Made by a program: the position numbers and the translations under genes. Below, piece after piece: positions 55,702-59,717 of a stretch of 59,717 nt of DNA (position 1 is its first letter; every line of letters begins with the position of its first letter). The DNA comes from Elusimicrobia bacterium UBA5214 (lineage in GTDB: Bacteria > Elusimicrobiota > UBA5214): NCBI GenBank assembly GCA_002412545.1, contig DHVG01000014.1, forward strand, positions 152,285 to 212,001, read 5' to 3'. The notes beneath the pieces are model-generated. The model did no database searches. It was not told the DNA's origin and saw only the letters and a program-made list of their open reading frames with translations.

Positions 55702-55730
55702 AATATACAATAGAACAACTATTTTGTCAA
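55702..55730 (-). promoter_or_regulatory. Promoter of the candidate small RNA
   Basis: Minus strand: TTGACA (55725-55730), 17 bp, TATATT (55702-55707), in a gene-free stretch. Confidence 0.65.
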
Positions 55731-55836
55731 GAGTTTTTTGAATTAAATTATTTGGGCAAAGAGGGGGCGGGAAATTTGACAATGGGAAATGCAGAAGTGG
55801 TAGAAAATTTATTTTGGTTGGGACAGGTTTGAACCA

Positions 55837-57450
55837 ATGTTTTATCTTGAGCCGTTAGTTTTACCTGAAGTAATTACCTCGGAAGAAGAAAATTTTACTG
55901 ACCGTTATTTAAAATTAGTTAAGAGTTTACTTTCCTACGACTTTGCTCAGGATGGTGAGGGTGCCGAACCAGTAACCCGAGAAAAAGGTAAAGATTATTT
56001 AGCAGAAACTACCCCACTAAATGAAAAAATTTTACGGATTCTCTGGTATGAACAGAAATTCGAGCGTCGTGGGTTAAGGACGCTTAACGGGAAAAAAATT
56101 TCTATCCTTTCACCCGGACAATGGAATTTGGATGAAGGGCCGGATTTTAAAGGCGCAGAAATACGTTTTGGCGAAAAAATAATTTCCGGTGATATTGAAA
56201 TAGATTTGAAAGCATCGGACTGGAAAAAACATAAGCATCACACGGATAAAAAATATAATCAAGTAATACTTCACATTTTCTTTCTTAATGATGGTAAAGA
56301 AGAAAAATTTGCCCCAAAGGTAAACGGTGAATCTGCTGAACGGATAGAATTGCAAGGAGCATTAAGAGAAAATTATACTTTAAGCCAAGAGGAGATTGAA
56401 GATTATCCTTTACGGAGTTACTCCGGTAAAGGTAATTGTGGTAAAAAAATTTCTGTGCGGAATTATCCCTTAGTAGAGAAATTACTCCTCTGGGCAGGGG
56501 CAGGAAGGTTTTTACTAAAAACTGAACAGTTCAAACAACGTTTAACAAATTCGTCTTTTGACCAACTTCTTTATGAAGGAATGATGGAAGGTTTAGGTTA
56601 TAAGACGAACCGTGAACCGATGCTCGCCATTGCTCGGTTATTACCTTTAGAGGAAATTAGGAATTATGGAGAAAATCTTTCTTCGGAGGAAAGAATTTAT
56701 CTTTTAGAAGCGCTTTATTTTTATCTCGCTGGACTTTTACCTACAGAAGAGTGGGATTCCAATCCGGATGAGGAAACAAAAACTTATCTGGGAAAGTTAT
56801 GGACAATCATTAAAGATTATCAATCACGGTTAGCCGTTCAAGGTTCACCGTTAACTATTTCTCATTGGGTTTACAAAGGTGTGCGTCCAGCAAATTTTCC
56901 TTTGCGTCGTCTTTCCGGGATGAGCCATTTTCTTAACCGTCATTGGCAGGCAGTGAAGAATAATTTTTTTCTTTCTTTATATGAAAAAATAAAAAAAGCA
57001 AATTCAATGGATGAAATAAATAAACTTTTTTTCCAACCCGGGGAAGGATATTTTGCTAACCGAAGTCAATTCTCTCCAAAAAAAGGTAAAAAGACATACG
57101 CTTTAATCGGTGAAGAACGGGTCTTAGCAATTCTGGTAAATACAGTTTTTCCTTTATCCTATCTTTATGCATTACAAAAAAAGGATTCAGCTACTCAAAA
57201 GTTAATCTATTCATTTTATCATTCAATGAAGAGAGTAAATACAAATCGGATTGCTAAACTGATGGCTTACCGTCTTTTCGGTTTGGAGAAAATTAAACAA
57301 TTCCCGATAGAAAGTGAACAGAAACAACAAGGACTTTTACAAATTTTTCAAGATTTTTGTGATACCAGAATTTCTACCTGCGGGAAATGTTTTTTCCCAC
57401 AAATTTTTGATTTATCAATTGGGGAAATAGTAAAATGCCCCGCACCTTAA
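55837..57450 (+). CDS. DUF2851-family protein
   Basis: 537 residues. LSPGQWNLDEGPDFKGAEIRF, GDIEIDLKASDWKKHKHH and YNQVILHIFF are the DUF2851 signature. Function unknown; the DxE/D pattern in the first half resembles a nuclease core (inference). An in-frame element (about 55936-55970) encodes YDFAQDGEGAEPV near the N-terminus. The final codons (KCPAP) form the left arm of the cca leader stem. Confidence 0.85.
   Translation: MFYLEPLVLPEVITSEEENFTDRYLKLVKSLLSYDFAQDGEGAEPVTREKGKDYLAETTPLNEKILRILWYEQKFERRGLRTLNGKKISILSPGQWNLDEGPDFKGAEIRFGEKIISGDIEIDLKASDWKKHKHHTDKKYNQVILHIFFLNDGKEEKFAPKVNGESAERIELQGALRENYTLSQEEIEDYPLRSYSGKGNCGKKISVRNYPLVEKLLLWAGAGRFLLKTEQFKQRLTNSSFDQLLYEGMMEGLGYKTNREPMLAIARLLPLEEIRNYGENLSSEERIYLLEALYFYLAGLLPTEEWDSNPDEETKTYLGKLWTIIKDYQSRLAVQGSPLTISHWVYKGVRPANFPLRRLSGMSHFLNRHWQAVKNNFFLSLYEKIKKANSMDEINKLFFQPGEGYFANRSQFSPKKGKKTYALIGEERVLAILVNTVFPLSYLYALQKKDSATQKLIYSFYHSMKRVNTNRIAKLMAYRLFGLEKIKQFPIESEQKQQGLLQIFQDFCDTRISTCGKCFFPQIFDLSIGEIVKCPAP
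55936..55970 (+). repeat. FAQDGEGAEP element inside the DUF2851 gene
   Basis: CTACGACTTTGCTCAGGATG and GTGAGGGTGCCGAACC, GC-rich against its flanks and placed in a non-conserved N-terminal stretch. Single copy in this window. Confidence 0.55.
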
Positions 57451-57546
57451 ATACTACTTTAATATAATATCTATAATGAAGATAAATAAAGTACGAGACA
57501 AAAACCATAATCAAAGTTCTCCTAATCCTCATAATAAGGTGCGGGG
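57438..57546 (+). promoter_or_regulatory. Long-loop stem over the cca ribosome site
   Basis: CCCCGCACCTTA (57438-57449) pairs perfectly with TAAGGTGCGGGG (57535-57546), 12 pairs around an 85-nt AT-rich loop. The 3' arm holds AAGGTG/GGGG, the only SD-like bases, 7 bases before ATG 57554. Stem sequence shared with the rpsP leader. Confidence 0.6.
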
Positions 57547-57553
57547 TGTATTG

Positions 57554-58861
57554 ATGAAGAAAATATTGGGAAAAAAATTTTTTCAACTCCTGAAAGGAAT
57601 CGGGCAAATAGCCCAAAGAGAAAGTCTTACTGCCTATTTGGTTGGAGGACCGGTGCGTGACCTTTTGCTTGGTATGCAGCAGAACGGTACATATGGCGGT
57701 AAAGATTTAGACATCGTCGTTTCCGCCGGACGAGAGATAACAAAAAATACGGCAATAAATTTAGCAAAAGAATTATTCCAGATTTGGTCGCCTCACCCGC
57801 CTGCCGGAGAGGCAGGACAGAAAGAAGTAAAATTTAGGGTACATCAACATTTTGGAACTGCAACGATTCTTTTCCCCGGACTACAGATAGATTTTGCTTT
57901 TTCCCGTAAAGAAAAGTATGCTTACCCCGGTGCGTTACCGGAAGTAGCACCGGGGAATATTGAAGATGACCTTTATCGGCGTGATTTTACAATCAATTCT
58001 TTAGCTATGGAATTGAATCCGGATAATTTCGGGGAGTTGCTTGACCTAACCGGTGGAGAAAATGATTTAAAAAAGGGACTTATCCATGTGCTACATAGGA
58101 AAAGTTTTCTTGATGACCCAACAAGAATACTGCGTGCAGCACGTTTTGCTGGAAGATATAATTTCCAGATTGAAAAAAAAACTTTAGTTTGGTTAAAAGA
58201 AGCAATAAAGAAGAATGTGTTTTCTACAATTAGCCGAGAGCGTTTCCGTGAAGAAATGATTACGATTCTAAAAGAAAAAAATTTTGTCTCTTGTATTAAC
58301 CTTCTTAGTAGTTGGGGTGGGTTAGATTTTTTAAGTCCATCTATTCATTGGGAAACAATTCAAACTTCAAACTTCAAACTTCAAACTTTTGGTGGAGACT
58401 GGTTAGTAAATTTACTTTTATTGATTAAAAATCTAAACTATATGCAAAGCGAAGATGTTGCCAGAAGAATGGTCTTGACCCGTGAAGAGAGAAAAGTTAT
58501 TTTAGAAACAAAAAAACATTTACCTAAAGTTCTTCAAGCATTAAGAAAAAATTATCCGCTTGATTATATTTATCGTTATTTTACCTTGCTTCCGGAACAA
58601 GGAATAATCCATTTAGAAGTAAGTAATCCAAGATGGGAAAATATAATTGCTACTTTTCACAGACGAAAAAATAAAGCACGCGCAGTAATTAATGGTGAAA
58701 ATTTGAAAAAGTTAGGGTTTAAACCAGGACCAATTTATAAAAAAATATTAGAACGAATATATCAAGAAAAAATTGTCGGTAATTTACCAATCAATTTACC
58801 TAAAAAAAAGATAAAAGAAAAAGAAATAAAATTTGTTACTAAACATTTTGCTCTTGCATAA
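57554..58861 (+). CDS. cca: CCA-adding enzyme / poly(A) polymerase family tRNA nucleotidyltransferase
   Basis: 435 residues from ATG 57554. VGGPVRDLLLG, KDLDIVVS (D51, D53), RRDFTINSLAM and DPTRILRAARFAGRYNF are class II head motifs. The tRNA seen at 16374 lacks an encoded CCA, so this activity is needed. In-frame elements: PHPPAGEAGQ (57800-57816 hairpin CCTGCC/GGCAGG) and TSNFKLQTF (58357-58388). The longer frame from 57476 lies in the leader loop. Full CCA versus A-adding specificity is not decided. Confidence 0.93.
   Translation: MKKILGKKFFQLLKGIGQIAQRESLTAYLVGGPVRDLLLGMQQNGTYGGKDLDIVVSAGREITKNTAINLAKELFQIWSPHPPAGEAGQKEVKFRVHQHFGTATILFPGLQIDFAFSRKEKYAYPGALPEVAPGNIEDDLYRRDFTINSLAMELNPDNFGELLDLTGGENDLKKGLIHVLHRKSFLDDPTRILRAARFAGRYNFQIEKKTLVWLKEAIKKNVFSTISRERFREEMITILKEKNFVSCINLLSSWGGLDFLSPSIHWETIQTSNFKLQTFGGDWLVNLLLLIKNLNYMQSEDVARRMVLTREERKVILETKKHLPKVLQALRKNYPLDYIYRYFTLLPEQGIIHLEVSNPRWENIIATFHRRKNKARAVINGENLKKLGFKPGPIYKKILERIYQEKIVGNLPINLPKKKIKEKEIKFVTKHFALA
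57800..57816 (+). repeat. CCTGCC hairpin element inside cca
   Basis: CCTGCC GGAGA GGCAGG, encoding PAGEAG in frame, near the catalytic domain loop. Confidence 0.65.
58357..58388 (+). repeat. CAAACTT tandem words inside cca
   Basis: TCAAACTTCAAACTTCAAAC, 7-bp period, encoding TSNFKLQT. Confidence 0.7.
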
Positions 58862-58891
58862 CATTTCAGGTTTTAGTAAACTTTAAGTAAA

Positions 58892-59518
58892 ATGATACCG
58901 CCACCTTTACCAATACAGATTTTTATTTTACTTTTTGCAGTAGTAGTTCATGAGTACTCACACGGTTGGATGGCAGAAAAATGTGGTGATGATACAGCAA
59001 GAGTGATGGGTAGGGTTACCCTGAATCCATTACCTCATCTTGACCTGTTTGGTTCAATTCTTCTGCCGTTACTTTTAATTTTAACTCGTTCACCTTTTCT
59101 TTTCGCTTGGGCAAAACCGGTACCGATAAATCCGGCAAGGTTTAATAATCCCAGAAAGGATATAATTAAGGTTGGTTTTTCTGGTCCGGGTGCAAATTTT
59201 ATTTTAGCCGTAATTTCCGCGGCAGTACTTTGGTTAATCCCGGCACGTTCATCATTTACTGACCTTTTGTATGATTCATTCAATTATATGGTACTTTTGA
59301 ACTTGGTTTTAGGAGTATTTAATCTGGTTCCCATACCACCACTTGATGGTTCGCGTGTTTTATCCGGTTTTTTACCCCGAGAATTATCCTATCGCTACAA
59401 TTTACTTGAACCCTATGGATTTATTATAATTATATTTCTTTTTTACAGTGGTTTGATTAGTTCACTTCTTTGGCCAGTAGTAGTTCTTTTACACCGGTTA
59501 TTATTGACCGCCTTTTAG
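58892..59518 (+). CDS. Site-2-protease family (M50) membrane metalloprotease
   Basis: 208 residues, about five membrane helices. HEYSH at 20-24 and the third-ligand motif PPLDGSRVL are intact; LNPLPHLDLFGSILLP is typical of the small bacterial M50 group. No PDZ domain. It precedes trpS, a frequent pairing; substrates unknown. Confidence 0.92.
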   Translation: MIPPPLPIQIFILLFAVVVHEYSHGWMAEKCGDDTARVMGRVTLNPLPHLDLFGSILLPLLLILTRSPFLFAWAKPVPINPARFNNPRKDIIKVGFSGPGANFILAVISAAVLWLIPARSSFTDLLYDSFNYMVLLNLVLGVFNLVPIPPLDGSRVLSGFLPRELSYRYNLLEPYGFIIIIFLFYSGLISSLLWPVVVLLHRLLLTAF

Positions 59519-59526
59519 AGGGAGAT

Positions 59527-59620
59527 TCCGGTGATTAAATAACAAAAGATTACAGTGATTTCTTAAATTAAATATTTAATCGCTGAAATCAGGTTTTGAT
59601 AATCACTGGAATCATTTTTA
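59527..59620. repeat. GATTACAGTGAT inverted filler before trpS
   Basis: GATTACAGTGATTTCTTAAA on the left and GATAATCACTGGAATC on the right, ending 5 bp before the trpS ATG. Confidence 0.7.
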
Positions 59621-59624
59621 AAGT

Positions 59625-59717
59625 ATGAAAAAAAGAATTCTTTCCGGGATGCGCCCTTCGGGGAAATTGCATATTGGACATTTATTTGGGGCATTAGAAA
59701 ACTGGGTAAAACTGCAG
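59625..59717 (+). CDS. trpS: Tryptophanyl-tRNA synthetase, 5' end only
   Basis: 31 codons from ATG 59625 to the window end, open. RILSGMRPSGKLHIGHLFGA gives the class I HIGH motif (HIGH) in the TrpRS-specific context, and ENWVKLQ follows. The rest is outside the window. Confidence 0.9.
   Translation, partial: MKKRILSGMRPSGKLHIGHLFGALENWVKLQ

Overview
The window is an AT-rich bacterial chromosome segment. Housekeeping genes are packed tightly and sit almost entirely on the plus strand. The ribosomal proteins (bS16, bL19), FtsH, PriA, IleRS, Def/Fmt, Lgt/LspA and sigma-70-like promoters (TTGACA or TTGACT, 16-18 bp, TATAAT-like) are bacterial. I could not assign the lineage. The dense filler repeats, an archaeal/anaerobe-style Thi4, and the order priA-def-fmt-DUF116-htpX-PASTA-rpe-rpsP-khpA-trmD-rplS-yraN suggest an uncultivated, probably anaerobic candidate phylum. 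That placement is inference.

Layout. 1-2009 (minus): Rrf2 regulator, thi4 and a conserved protein cut by the window edge. 2094-5918: iron/metal block (Fur, FeoB, a GxxExxY protein, a DtxR-type regulator), with a near-consensus promoter and a 21-bp operator-like palindrome before fur. 6388-9431: LsrF-like aldolase, then a restriction-modification cassette (small ORF, methyltransferase with an N-terminal DCD-like domain, BsaWI-like nuclease). 9657-11649: small ORF, DUF104/PIN toxin-antitoxin pair, zinc alcohol dehydrogenase. 11870-15078 (minus): an ECF vitamin/metal transporter (S, fused A-A', T). 15227-29559: BioD/DRTGG protein, tRNA-CAU, tilS, ftsH, folE, folP, cdaA, a 30-residue cdaR remnant, glmM, pdxJ, glmS, accessory nuclease and MNT/HEPN genes, mtnA. 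29693-50565: ileS, lspA, lgt, rluD, gmk, omega, coaBC, udg, priA, def, fmt, DUF116, htpX, PASTA, rpe, rpsP, khpA, trmD, rplS, yraN, a beta-propeller, and a nucleotide kinase/dCMP deaminase pair. 50576-55697: defence-like island with a single-chain restriction-modification enzyme, a DUF2971-like protein, a NYN nuclease and a candidate minus-strand small RNA. 55837-59717: DUF2851, cca, M50 protease and the start of trpS.

The most unusual property is pervasive colonisation by short palindromic or tandem-word elements. They lie between genes, in front of start codons, and in frame inside conserved genes. Examples are a 44-bp element shared by ileS and an intergenic site, a 26-bp element encoding the same peptide in udg and the PASTA gene, a 26-bp element shared by glmM and a small ORF, four insertions in ileS, and a trmD whose N-terminus appears to be element-made. 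Some elements are nested, which implies successive insertion.

A second theme is structured leaders and possible RNAs: a repeated element with two compensated stems and a conserved 10-codon ORF (11657 and 50576), a pseudoknot-like rpsP leader, ribosome-site hairpins before tilS and cca, mutually exclusive hairpins before khpA, and a promoter-plus-terminator unit at 55638-55730.

All calls come from reading the sequence. No alignment, folding or database search was run.
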